Part shown: positions 19,604 to 29,235 of the stretch, piece after piece
Layout of the letters: every line of letters starts with the position of its first letter
Position numbering within the stretch: position 1 is the stretch's first letter
DNA from: Plasmodiophora brassicae
Taxonomy: Eukaryota > Endomyxa: Phytomyxea > Phytomyxea > Plasmodiophorida
Length of the DNA: 64,000 bases
Direction of reading: 5' to 3'
NCBI GenBank assembly: GCA_036867785.1
Contig: CP145412.1
Coordinates: forward strand, 496,001-560,000
The notes under the pieces: generated by a model
Databases searched by the model: none
Told to the model about the DNA's origin: nothing
Seen by the model: only the letters and a program-made list of their open reading frames with translations
Program-made: the position numbers and the translations under genes

Positions 19604-21534
19604 ATACGTCGGCGGTGATCGCGATGCGGTGCGGCACGAGGAGAACCGCCATCACCGACGATGCTGCGACCCCTGGGGTTTCTGCAAAGAGAAGTGCGGT
19701 AACGGGTGGTTCGTGAGACATAATAAACTCTGCTGTGGCGTGTTCTGCAGGACGAGGGTGTCCGCACAAAGTCGAGCAAGGCGCGTTGCCGGTGCCGGCA
19801 AGGGATTCACGCCGCACGTTTACGTATCGCAGAGACAGGTGGAACTTTCCGTGCTTAAGATTCCTTGTCGACCAGGGCACGGGTGAACTCCCCATCGTTG
19901 TCGGCGTTCTGCTCGTCAAGACATTTGAGCATTACGCCGGCAACGATGAGGAGTTCATCCATGCCTGGTCAACAAGATAGGTTAAACACGGAAAGGCCCA
20001 CATGTCTATCTGTCTCCCCCGGAATCACCACGCGTCATCGATCGCGTCAACGGCAGAAGCCAGGACGGGCAAGCACAGCGAACAAATGAGGATGGGTTTA
20101 TGTACAAATGGATGCTAACTGGACAGGGGACAGGGTGGACGTGTGACACGACGACGGACGGTCTCCATGCCGACTGTTGCGATGACGCACCGACATGGGA
20201 AGAGCGCTCAGCAGCTGATCGCCTTCAGAGACCCAGTGCGCTTGAGTGCCTAGACGGGCGAGGTCCCCCTGTGGGGCGCCTTCTGGGTTAGTGACGATCG
20301 CCCTACTCAGGCACAGACACCGTCAGACAACGAACGCACATCAGTCCTGCAATTGCATACGGAGACGTCGCCTGAATCGGCAGAAGCAGAGGTCCAGCTG
20401 CGTCCTGGGTTTGCAATCCGGCACCGATCTGCGATGCGATAGGTATCAGCAACCGAGCGCGCGCGCACCCCCATCACAGCTAGCTGGACTTGCCGGTCCA
20501 GGCGTGCCCGTGTCGTCGCGCGCACCCGACTGTGAGTCCTTGGACGATGCGCTCGCCTAATGCAACGTCGTTCCCACGTCAGACGTACGGGTCGGAACCG
20601 ACATCGGCTCGCCGCCTATCATACCGCCTCTGACGTTGCTGTCGGGTTCTCTTCCGTTGCCTGGTCCGCAATGAAACGTCAGCATTGGAGATCTGTTGCA
20701 TCGCCTGGTGCTGCCGTACCTGAAGGTAGGAGACCGCCAGCGTCAGTTTCTGCTGACGAGACAGGCCGCCCGCAGGATCCCGGCGAGTCATCAGCGCGAT
20801 CAGCGAGGCGCGCGGGTCGCCAGCTGTACTGCTCTGGTCGGGGCACTTCCCACCGACGGTAACTTGGGCGCTGTCCCCAGCCCTGTTCGAATCAGATCGT
20901 CAGGGCCCTCCAGGCGGCAGGCGACGTCCTGCGTACCGGTGCGATTTGGACTGGGCTTGTGACGATCGTCGCGATCGCGACACCCACCGACGGACTGGAA
21001 CAGAGAGGTCAGCGGTCACCTGTCAGTACGGGCACCGTTGCCGGGACGGACGTACGCGCTGCCCCTGCGCCGAACCGAGCACGTAGCGTCGACCAGAACC
21101 CCATGCCGCCACCGAGCAAACGCGCGTCCACGAACTGACCGACCTGCAACTCAACTGGGCCGGCGTAACGTACCCTGGGATCGACCGATCGAATCTAGGT
21201 ACGGTACGGGACAGTACGTACCTAGACTCGGTCGGTCGACCACAGGGGTACGCTTGTCGATCCCTACCAGACAGGTATGTACCGTATCTAACCTGGATAT
21301 CTGGGTCCTCGCCGGAGGATGGCTTAGTCGCTGCGAATCATCGCTGCTGAATAGCCATGCATCTCGTCCTCCCGAGGAAGCCCAATGCAAGTTGCGAATG
21401 AACGAACAGCGGCCACGACGATTCATCTTGTGACCCGTTGACATGCGGCCCGATGCTGCAAGGGATCCCACTACGTCCCGGGAGGCTCTTGCCCCGACGT
21501 TCGGCAAAGGGATTGTAATATTAACTTGGATGGT
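19604..21534. other. 1.9 kb with no convincing gene
   Basis: Only short frames are present and none carries a recognised motif. A minus-strand frame near 20579-20791 (SRQQKLTLAVSYLQVRQHQ) has coding-like composition but no partner exon that I could join. The stretch also contains a 22-base inverted repeat. It may hold regulatory DNA, decayed module copies or a non-coding RNA. Confidence 0.4.
21181..21239. repeat. hairpin-forming inverted repeat
   Basis: The 22-base arms at 21181-21202 and 21218-21239 pair with two mismatches around a 15-base loop (left arm tcgaccgatcgaatctaggt plus ac). It could fold as a stem-loop in DNA or RNA. Confidence 0.7.
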
Positions 21535-23423
21535 TCAGTACCGCATCGGGACGAACTTCACCTGGTAGTTCGGCATGTCCATGGGCGCCTTGGTATCCAG
21601 GTTGATCATCTGCATCTTGAACTGATCGTTGACCTTGTCCAGGTCACAGTTGTCGAGCAGCTGCGCGTGCGGGATCGTCACATCCATGTACCGGTCCATC
21701 GTGTAGAACATGCCTGCCCAAACGTGCTGCGGTCAGTCGGGGTGTCATCCATGCGGTCGCCAGCAGACCGACCCGAATTGCCCATGCCCAGGTTGTAGAG
21801 GATGCCGATACGGGTGCCTTTCATGTACGCGTCTATACGGGTCGGCGGTCGCGTCGACTGGACGTCCTTGATGATGCAGACGACACGAGCGGTGGCGCCG
21901 CGCTTCTGCGACCCCAGCATCTGCGACTTGTCAATCTGGCTGTCTTCCAGGTTCATCGGGATCTGCAGGCGCGACGGCGATGGATCCGAATAGTTCGCGA
22001 TGAAACGTCGCTCCATGACGTTCAGCTCGGGAGCGGGCGGGTCCACTGCATCAGTGCCCTCCTGCACACCACCACCCGCCTGCGATTCCGCTGACGCTGA
22101 AGGCGCCGCCGCCGGTGCCACCGGGTCCGCGCTTCCCGTCGAGATTGCAATCGGCTGCGTCGTGGGCGGCGAAGTGACGATCCCGGGCTGCATCGTTGTG
22201 TTCGTACGGTTGCCCCCATGCACTTTGCCGTTTGCCGTCTTGGTCGCGTTGCCGGTCGCGTTGCCGGTCGCGTTCTTGCCATGCGATGCCTGCGAGGCCG
22301 GCTGTGTCCCGTTCCCGTTCTTTGGTGCCTGCGTTCGGACCGCAGGTGGGAACTTGGGCGCCGTTGGTTTGGGGGTGGTTCGCCTTGGCGTTGGTGGCGG
22401 CGTCGTCCCAGTTGGAATCGGCAGGCCGGCCTTGTCGACCGTCCCGACACTCTCCTCCCTCGTTGGGTCGTTCTTCCCGACCTTCATGTCGGGAGCGCCG
22501 CGCATCCAGCCGGTCAGGTCCTTGATCTGGTCGTCGCCCGAGAACGTGCCCAGTGAGTCCTGCGAACGTCATCATCAGCCGGCATGGAACACGGTGCCGC
22601 AGGAGGGATCGCAACCTGCAAAGGCCCACGTGCCTCCTCCGGGTACATGGCGAACTTGTTGACCAGCTGCCATTGCCACCAGATACGATCGACATTGTTG
22701 TGGTTCAACCAGAAGATCGGATCGAACGCAGAGTAGTCGAGCGTGTTCACTGAAAACGAAGACGCTGAGTACAGGTCGTCGCCGGTCCAAGCCAATGCAG
22801 AACGTACTGTCCCCTCCAACGGACCCATGTACGTCATTGTGTGCACCCTCCAGGGCTGCTGACATTTCTTCAAAACTCTCCCGCGTGATCGTCAGGGCTT
22901 CTTGATCAGCCAGCGACTTGAACGGGAAGTCGGCGTTCATGTCTCGTTTCGTCATGCCATCACCTGCAATGACCCAGTTGGTTAGCGTTGACGTCGTCGT
23001 CCGCACTATGCAGAAGGGATCACCTGCTTTCGGCCCGGCCAGGAGCGGGTTGGCCTGGACGTTGCCCTGGGCGTCGACGTAGGTTGCGTCCAGAAGCGCT
23101 TGAGGGATGGGCCCAGTGGTCCAGTCCCAATAGGGCAACGGGACGCCGAGAGCGATTTCCAAACGCGCGATGAATCGTCGATGCCATGGCAGGAATTTCT
23201 TCGAGCCGTGTGGGCAGAACGAATGAGGGACGCCGTGGTCGCCGGCAACGGCAACCCATTGGCCGTTCTGCTGCAGCGTACGAACGGCGTCCCGAAACCG
23301 GGTCAGTTCATCGGGACTTAGGTCGGCCAGGTTCTTCCTGGGGCCAAGTTCACCATCAGCAATGGCAACGATGGCCGTTAGAACGACACCAATCCAGAGC
23401 GGTGCGGCTGCCGGTAGGTGCAT
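21535..23423 (-). CDS. secreted tyrosinase with intact copper sites (tyrosinase B)
   Basis: Exons 22808-23423, 22616-22749, 21773-22559 and 21535-21713 join to 571 residues; introns are 58, 56 and 59 bases. The enzyme oxidises phenols to quinones with a type 3 dicopper centre. A signal peptide opens the chain. Copper site A shows GDHGVPH, then a histidine nine residues before WHRRF. Site B shows HNDVH and DPIFWLNHNNVDRIW. In that last motif the second histidine, the ligand, is kept, while the usual preceding histidine is Asn. A long linker rich in Thr, Pro, Ala and Asn (many N-G-T/N-A-T sites) suggests glycosylation. A C-terminal domain follows (MFYTMDRYMDVTIPHAQLL). The first intron interrupts GGD/M at the same phase as in pseudo-tyrosinase A, showing common descent. 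Confidence 0.9.
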
Positions 23424-23728
23424 GTCGCGGTTAGGTAATATGGTTTAGCTGGCAGGCCGCCGTCCCTGCAAATGGCTCGTTTAGGGTGTGCCCCCAGCAA
23501 TCAAAAGGCGTGGGTCATCGATATCATCCATGTTGACACACACTGCGAACATTGCTCGTCGTAGTGGAGTCACGACATGCAAGCTGAAGCAAATTCGTGA
23601 CCAACCGCGTTGGCTGTGTCAGTGGGGTCACCGGTTCAGATTTCAGGCCGGGAATTTGGCGCGCGCCCCCATCCGCTCTACGTGACGATCGGAATCTTGG
23701 GCTCCGTTCACCATGCCATATCCAGTAA

Positions 23729-26014
23729 ATGTTGCTCTTCGTGTTGGCAGCGGCGCTGGCGCCATGGTCGATGGCGTGCCCCTGTCCAGACGTGCAGCGG
23801 GTCACCGACGCCTCCCTCGACGGCCAGGTGATCCGCTTCCAGGTTGCTGCCGGCGCTGGCCTGCAGCAGCCCGCCTGCATTGATGTCGTGGGGGGATCGC
23901 CGGTCGCGCCCGGCGCCCAGCTCAACCTGTGGGCGTGCCAGTCCTCCTGGCCATCGCAGCAGTTCACGATCAAGGCCACGTTATCACCTGGCGTCTACCA
24001 GATACGCGCTGGAGCCGCATCCGCAAACCTGTGCCTCGACGCAGGGACAACGACTATCGCGAACGGGCAACGCCCGACCATAGGAGTCTGCTCAGACGAG
24101 GCGGTCGCCCAGCGATGGATACTGGACGCGTCCAATCCAGCCGGGTTTCGCGTCATTGCTGCTGGGACGTGCTTCGTCCTGGACCTATACCAGCAGTCGC
24201 TGTCTCTTGGGACTCGCATCCATCTATGGTCAGTCAGCAGCGCCAGCACCCAGCTCTGGAACGACGCGTCCCCGTCCCGCTCACCGGCATCCTCTGACGC
24301 CGACCTGGCAACGTGGGCGCACGCCAAAGTCGACACGAACAACGTCGGCGTGCTGGCGTCGCCTAGCGCCGTTCGCGGTTCGTCGTTCTACAAGGTGTCC
24401 GTCGCCAAGCGATCGTCACCCGTTCTGAAGTACAGCGCGTTCGTGTACGCTGCGTTGCCAAGGTCGGGCGGCCCTATGGTCGGTAAAGAGGACGGCGCCG
24501 AAACGAACGGGCAATCGTTTCACTGGTGCACGATCCCGCACAACGTCGACCTGTTCGTCGACGTGACGTTCCTGCAAGGGCGCCTGACGTCGACCACGAA
24601 CGTCACCATTCGCCCAGCGCGGTTTCAGGAGTCCCTCGCGACCTACGTCCTCGACCAGAGCACGTTGCGGGTGGCCATCCCCAGCCAGGTCGGCGGCATT
24701 CGCATCTCCATCGAGCTCAACGGCGCCAGCCAGTGGGTGTCTCCTGGCGGGCAGGTCGAACCCACGCAGGCCTTCATGCTGTTCACCATGCCATACGATC
24801 TCGGCGCCGCCAGCAGCCCGATCTCAGCGAACGTGCCGTACACCAGCGTCGCCCCGGGCGCGTCCGTCGACTTCACCACGATCCAGACACAGGCGATCGT
24901 GTTCCAGGCGGGCCTGTACCGCCTGGGCGCAGGCGCCCAGGCGAACCTGTCGCCCAACGTGAAATGGGTCCACCTGGCGCCGGGCGCCTTCGTCAGGGGC
25001 GCCTTCGTCTTCAACGCGCCGGCCGGGTCCAAGCTGCGCATCACGGGCGTCGGCGGCGTCATCTCCGGCGAGGAGTACGTGTACGAGGCGGACACGCGCA
25101 ACGCGAACTTCTCGCAGAACACGCAGGCCGACTGCTACGCGACCTGCGTGATCATGCTGCGCGTCAACAATGCGAACGGGGGGACTTTGACCATTCGAGG
25201 CGTGACGGTCAGCAGCCCGCCGTACCATTCGTTCGTGGCGTTCCCGGACGGGGCCAGGATGCTGATGCAGGTGGAGTACTACCACCAGGTGGCGGCCTAC
25301 TACTGGCAGACCGATGGCCTGGAGCTGTTCTCCTCGCCCGTCGCCGGGGCGGTCACCACGATGCGATGGTCGTTCTTCCACTCGAACGACGACGTCATCA
25401 AGGTCTACTATTCGAATCTCGTCGTCAGCGATATCGTCGTCTGGAAAGGGTTGAACGGGCCTGTCATCCAGTGGGGCTGGGCGCCACGAAAGATTTCCAA
25501 CGTGAGTCTAACGCGGATCGATGTCATTCATAACCGGATGCAGTACGACAACCACAACCTGTGCCTGATCAATGCCGCCAAACACTACATCGATTCGTAT
25601 CGGGCGGCGAATTCAGGAGCTGACGGATCCATGATCGTTGCCAACATTTCCATTACCGACCTGCGCGCTGAAGGCAAGGTGCCGTGCACGATGCGCATCT
25701 ACCCGCTAACAACATTGATTGGCCTGAGGATCACAAACCTGCACATCGACGATTGGGTTGATTCGGCGCACCTGGTCTCGAACGACCTCGCGGTACAATC
25801 GGGCGTGAACGGTGCGGCTAACGGGTACATTGCCGACGAGGTGTCGCTCTCGGGCGGTCCTGCTCCTGGCCAAGGTATCCACCTGACTGCCTATACAGTC
25901 GGAGATAAGGTCGTCGTCAAGAACGTCGACGGTACCGGCACGTACAATTCAGCGGGTCGCCTGCCCTGGTTCAGCGCGTACTGGGGCAAATGGAACGCAT
26001 CGGCATCTGCATGA
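23729..26014 (+). CDS. secreted glucanase: ricin-type lectin plus GH49
   Basis: A 761-residue intronless frame. A signal peptide (MLLFVLAAALAPWSMA) is followed by a ricin B beta-trefoil of about 165 residues with QxW-type motifs (WPSQQF, AQRWIL). From about residue 200 the chain matches the GH49 dextranase/isopullulanase plan: a beta-sandwich (FHWCTIPHNVDLFVDVTF) then a right-handed beta-helix. The GH49 catalytic aspartates are visible in YWQTDGLEL (about residue 528) and HSNDDVIKVYY (about 553-555). Predicted job is cleavage of alpha-1,6 or alpha-1,4/1,6 glucans outside the cell, with the lectin holding the polymer. GH49 is sparsely spread in fungi and bacteria and the gene lacks introns, so transfer is possible but not shown. 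Confidence 0.85.
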   Translation: MLLFVLAAALAPWSMACPCPDVQRVTDASLDGQVIRFQVAAGAGLQQPACIDVVGGSPVAPGAQLNLWACQSSWPSQQFTIKATLSPGVYQIRAGAASANLCLDAGTTTIANGQRPTIGVCSDEAVAQRWILDASNPAGFRVIAAGTCFVLDLYQQSLSLGTRIHLWSVSSASTQLWNDASPSRSPASSDADLATWAHAKVDTNNVGVLASPSAVRGSSFYKVSVAKRSSPVLKYSAFVYAALPRSGGPMVGKEDGAETNGQSFHWCTIPHNVDLFVDVTFLQGRLTSTTNVTIRPARFQESLATYVLDQSTLRVAIPSQVGGIRISIELNGASQWVSPGGQVEPTQAFMLFTMPYDLGAASSPISANVPYTSVAPGASVDFTTIQTQAIVFQAGLYRLGAGAQANLSPNVKWVHLAPGAFVRGAFVFNAPAGSKLRITGVGGVISGEEYVYEADTRNANFSQNTQADCYATCVIMLRVNNANGGTLTIRGVTVSSPPYHSFVAFPDGARMLMQVEYYHQVAAYYWQTDGLELFSSPVAGAVTTMRWSFFHSNDDVIKVYYSNLVVSDIVVWKGLNGPVIQWGWAPRKISNVSLTRIDVIHNRMQYDNHNLCLINAAKHYIDSYRAANSGADGSMIVANISITDLRAEGKVPCTMRIYPLTTLIGLRITNLHIDDWVDSAHLVSNDLAVQSGVNGAANGYIADEVSLSGGPAPGQGIHLTAYTVGDKVVVKNVDGTGTYNSAGRLPWFSAYWGKWNASASA

Positions 26015-26429
26015 GTGCCCCCTGACGATGTACGCCTAGTACGCCGGGATTCCATCCAAATTATACATACATACGTCTTTGCCATTGCGCGCACGTTGAA
26101 TCATCATGGTGGAGGTTAGGTCCATCAGTTAGCGAACCTGGCCTTCCCCGGGGTCTACTACATGACAGCGAGCGGGGGGACGAGCTTCCCTTCATCAACC
26201 GACCGGCGCCATGCTCGACGGCAACCGCTTCCCAGCCCGCACCCTGGCTTCAGGGGGCGTTTGCCTCTGGTTTGTCCCCAAACGTGTACATGGATTTCGC
26301 TATTGATAGCGATCCCCACCATGGCGCATCTGGCGGCCTGCGGCCAGTACATTTGCGTCCGCTCGGGGGGTGGGGGGGGGGGGGGGGAGGGGGCGGACGC
26401 CGATTCATTGTTGAAAAAGCGTTGCCAGC
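26015..26429. other. intergenic with a poly-G run
   Basis: No gene is seen. A guanine run at 26365-26393, broken by single T and A bases, could form a G-quadruplex and may be an assembly weak point. It lies about 40 bases upstream of the next start codon. Confidence 0.55.
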
Positions 26430-26789
26430 ATGCGACTCGTATATGTCGTCGTCATCGTGACCGCTGCCATCCTGGATCTCGCCAACGGCGGCAACTGCTG
26501 CGGCTGCTTCATGATTGATACGGAAAGCATCGCAAGTTCTGAGTCGTCGACGTCGAGCGTATACAGCCCCGTGCCGACATCGCAAGCGAGTCCCCCAGCA
26601 CCTGCTTCAGTGAACCACCCTGGTGATACAAACACGACCCTGACAGGACATAGACGCGCCCGCAGAACCCGCAGGCAGCGAGGTTCAACCCGGGGCAGGC
26701 CGGTGTCGTCACGTAGCCAAGATCCGGCGCAGCGACCAGGAGTACTTGAACGCCGCGACAGCCCCTGTATCGTCTTCGTAGAGTACTGA
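26430..26789 (+). CDS. small secreted protein A
   Basis: A 119-residue frame starting with a clear signal peptide (MRLVYVVVIVTAAILDLANG). The mature part is short, Ser/Pro- and Arg-rich, with few cysteines (NCCGCF, SPCIVF). It is related to the small secreted protein at 28587-28880: the signal peptides align almost residue for residue, SVYSPVPTSQ matches SAYQSPVPRSQ, and both end with a Cys-Pro/Ile segment (SPCI, APCI). I recognise no family. An intron after the SPVPxSQ block is possible in either gene, so the C-termini are uncertain. Confidence 0.55.
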   Translation: MRLVYVVVIVTAAILDLANGGNCCGCFMIDTESIASSESSTSSVYSPVPTSQASPPAPASVNHPGDTNTTLTGHRRARRTRRQRGSTRGRPVSSRSQDPAQRPGVLERRDSPCIVFVEY

Positions 26790-26830
26790 GCCGCGAATCC
26801 AATGACGTATGCAATGAAACGAACTAATCA

Positions 26831-27214
26831 ATGATTGGCCAGACGAAATTGGAGCCGTGTGTGGGTACGCAGGGAGCACCTCCTGCTGCGCCTGGATACA
26901 GCGGCTGCTGGGTGCCCGCCGCCGTCCCACACGCTCCGAGTCTCCGTCCAACCTTGATCGTCGTGGGACGCCCGTGCAAGCGGCGTCGTCAGTTGTCGCG
27001 AACTAAGCGGGCCGCCGTGGATCGCGACGGCACGGGCGCTGCTAGCGCTCATGTCGTCGACAAATCGGACAATGCGCACGTCGGCCAGGCCGCTGCGGCA
27101 CGCGCGACCGACTATGACAGTTACTACGACGAAGTTTGGCAGCGAGCCGACGACGACGAGCCGTGCGCTGATCCTGACCGCATGTGGTATGACCACATAC
27201 GTGCGCGTACCTGA
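26831..27214 (+). CDS. hypothetical small protein with basic patch
   Basis: A 127-residue frame beginning MIGQTKLEP. It has a basic nuclear-signal-like patch (PCKRRRQLSRTKR, about residues 48-60) and an acidic, tyrosine-rich end (DYDSYYDEVW, then DDDEPCADPDRMWYDHI). Composition looks coding on this strand and the overlapping minus frame does not. No family is recognised and no splice partner is needed. Confidence 0.4.
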   Translation: MIGQTKLEPCVGTQGAPPAAPGYSGCWVPAAVPHAPSLRPTLIVVGRPCKRRRQLSRTKRAAVDRDGTGAASAHVVDKSDNAHVGQAAAARATDYDSYYDEVWQRADDDEPCADPDRMWYDHIRART

Positions 27215-27315
27215 CGAAACCGCCGCTGGGGCTGGACACCCCTGCCCAACATGGGCGCGCAATTGGGCCAGCGGCGACGTCTCATTCCGTGTGAACCGTA
27301 CCGTCCGATACAGGT

Positions 27316-27332
27316 CCCCCCCCCCCCCCCCC
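27316..27332. repeat. 17-base poly-C run
   Basis: An unbroken cytosine run downstream of the small basic protein gene. Length is prone to sequencing error. Confidence 0.8.
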
Positions 27333-27395
27333 AAAGTCCAGTCAGCCGGTGATGAGTTCCAACTCTGTGCCTTCATTAAAATGGGCGGTGCTTGC

Positions 27396-27644
27396 TCATT
27401 TCTGGATCTTGTGGCGACAGCTCTTCTCGTGACTGCACAGGCGGTCTTTGCGGTTGTACGATTTCGGACATGTGCGATTTGGGCAATGGTACCGCTTGCG
27501 AACTAGAAGAACCTTGCAACTGTGATCCTGGTGCCGATTGAGGTGACTTGTGTTGGATACCTCCGTGCCGCAATAGACACACGTGCACGTGACCTTCGGG
27601 GCCGTGCTGGATGTTGTCGCCCCAAGTCGGCGCCCATAACACAT
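27396..27644 (-). CDS. small protein with two C2HC zinc fingers
   Basis: An 82-residue frame with an ATG start that lies inside the perfect palindrome described here. Two zinc fingers are visible: CVYCGTEVSNTSHLNRHQDH followed by SC, with C-x2-C and H-x4-C spacing, and CPNRTCPKSYNRKDRLCSHE followed by KSC. The second resembles the finger found in BTB-zinc-finger transcription factors. The protein is basic and probably binds DNA or RNA. It could be one exon of a longer gene, since no upstream exon was sought beyond the palindrome. Confidence 0.6.
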   Translation of the reverse strand: MCYGRRLGATTSSTAPKVTCTCVYCGTEVSNTSHLNRHQDHSCKVLLVRKRYHCPNRTCPKSYNRKDRLCSHEKSCRHKIQK

Positions 27645-27702
27645 AGGGGAAGCGTTTTCTCAATTGAGAAAACGCTTCCCCTATGTGTTATGGGCGCCGA
27701 CT
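27625..27702. repeat. 78-base perfect palindrome
   Basis: The two 39-base arms are exact reverse complements with no spacer, centred on caa|ttg at 27663/27664. The stop codon of the acidic secreted protein and the start codon of the zinc-finger protein both fall inside it. Such a structure extrudes readily as a cruciform; it may also be a fold-back assembly join. Confidence 0.95.
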
Positions 27703-28172
27703 GCCCCAGCATCAAAGTTAAATGTTGTGAGCTGGTCGTGATCGCACGACACCCACGTCTGCCTAACGAAGTCTAACATGCTGCTGTCGACGTCGGATGG
27801 TGCCCAGGTTGACACGCCGCTGAGCTTGTGATCAATGGCGTGCGACGCTGGGTCATGCATCGTTTCGTCGTCAGAGGTACCGGTCAGTACTGCTGTGTGC
27901 TCGATCCGCTCAATGTGACGTCCTGTGCTCGACGCTGCCGTTGACATCGCCACATCGTCGCCGACGTCATGCAGGTTGCCGATATTGTCGTTCTGGCAGG
28001 GAATTATGAGCGACTCGTACATGCCACAATGTAGGTCTTGATGATCATCTGGGTACGCATTCAGGTCAAAGTAGGCCTTGACTGCGTCGCCGTCGACGTC
28101 GTCATCGGCGCCGAGAGCGCAACGTCCAGCTAAGAACGCGAAGAGCAACGCGTACGATTTCCCAGGTGCCAT
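27681..28172 (-). CDS. acidic secreted protein, unknown
   Basis: A 163-residue frame starting MAPGKSYALLFAFLAGRCAL, a good signal peptide. The mature chain is acidic and rich in Asp, His and Ser, with four cysteines (HCGMYE, PCQND, SCDHD and one in the signal). It reads cleanly to a stop inside the palindrome. I recognise no family. It lies in a neighbourhood of other secreted proteins. Confidence 0.55.
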   Translation of the reverse strand: MAPGKSYALLFAFLAGRCALGADDDVDGDAVKAYFDLNAYPDDHQDLHCGMYESLIIPCQNDNIGNLHDVGDDVAMSTAASSTGRHIERIEHTAVLTGTSDDETMHDPASHAIDHKLSGVSTWAPSDVDSSMLDFVRQTWVSCDHDQLTTFNFDAGAVGAHNT

Positions 28173-28586
28173 TGTCGATGTCGCTCGTGGATGCGCCAGC
28201 AGCAACGTGCAGATTGAGCCCGGCGCCAGGCCGTACCGCAGTTTCCAGGGCCTGGGCGGCGCCCCCGCGTACTGTCCGCGGTATACCAGTCGGGAACCTC
28301 GGTCGCCTTAATAATTAGCTGGCCAGAGATGAGGGAGGCGTGGCACCCCCAGCGCTGATCGCTGTTCCTGTTACGGATGCCCCCCCAAAGTGTCCCAAAC
28401 CTTTACCTCCGATCCTGCAGGCTATAATGCAACGCGTTTTCCCCAGTACCTATCGGCCCACTATTAATAGCAATACGCCACTGAGCTTTGTGGAGCTTCC
28501 GCTGCGGCGACTCTGTCCCGGGAACTGGGGACACCCCGTTTGACGACCACGGCGGTTTCCGATCCATTGCCGCAACCAACGTCTAA
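28173..28586. other. intergenic between divergent secreted-protein genes
   Basis: This holds the 5' flanks of the acidic secreted protein (minus) and small secreted protein B (plus). It is slightly AT-richer than the genes. No definite motif is assigned. Confidence 0.45.
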
Positions 28587-28880
28587 ATGAGGCTAGCTCT
28601 CGTTATCGTCATCGCGGCCGCCTGCGTCCTGGGCCTCGCCAGCGCTGGCAACGTCTTCTGGAAAGGCCGGGGGCACAAGCCGTGGTGTATTCCGTCGCTG
28701 TCATCCGCGTACCAGTCCCCTGTACCAAGATCGCAAGTGAGGCCAGCATATCATGGTTTCAGCCGCAACATGACGGAACGAGGCGCCCGATCGAGGAGCC
28801 GACAGGAGGCGCCCTGCATCCCCGACGTGCAAGTATCTCATCGAGTAAGGCCCCCCGCGTCTGAGCCGTTCGTTCAATGA
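28587..28880 (+). CDS. small secreted protein B
   Basis: A 97-residue frame with a signal peptide (MRLALVIVIAAACVLGLASA). It is the paralogue of small secreted protein A: same signal, a shared SAYQSPVPRSQ block, an N-glycosylation site (NMTE) matching NTTLT in A, and APCIPDV near the end. The two genes lie 1.8 kb apart on the same strand with a zinc-finger gene and an acidic secreted gene on the other strand between them. No family outside this pair is recognised. Confidence 0.55.
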   Translation: MRLALVIVIAAACVLGLASAGNVFWKGRGHKPWCIPSLSSAYQSPVPRSQVRPAYHGFSRNMTERGARSRSRQEAPCIPDVQVSHRVRPPASEPFVQ

Positions 28881-29235
28881 AATCATCGGGAACCGACGAC
28901 GACCGATTGCATATTGGCGTGATTTGCCCCAGGGGCTATGCTCCATCTATTATATTATAGACATTCTGAGGATGCCGTACATGTTTCGTCAACTGTAGAC
29001 GCATGCTAAGGATATGGCATATTTATATACGTCCTAGCCAGACCGACCAGCTGGCCTATATCGCTGGTAGTTGACACCCGGCCTGCCAGCTAGGTAGTCT
29101 GCCACCACCCTGTAGCACGTCTGCCGGGGTTAATGTCGGTGGGAACACGGCCAGCACCAGCATCCCAGTCGGGCGCAAGCCCTGATCAGGTGGGCGCCAC
29201 CACGGTTCGGACTTCGCCGGCAGCGAGAGCGTCAA
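28881..29235. other. intergenic, AT-rich patch
   Basis: It contains tctattatattatagac near 28945 and a short atatttatatac near 29018. These are candidate core promoter elements for the endonuclease-fold gene. No gene is seen. Confidence 0.45.

Noticed and set aside
20884-20895. tRNA B-box-like gttcgaatc
   Set aside because: Flanking bases do not form the T-arm stem and no acceptor or anticodon arm can be drawn.
22000-22662. Plus-strand frame of 220 residues opposite tyrosinase B
   Set aside because: It mirrors the Thr/Pro/Ala linker of the real gene, which is confirmed by splice-joined copper motifs on the other strand.
24526-25533. Second plus-strand frame of 335 residues inside the GH49 gene
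   Set aside because: Arg/Gly/His-rich shadow frame; the 761-residue frame carries a signal peptide and catalytic motifs.
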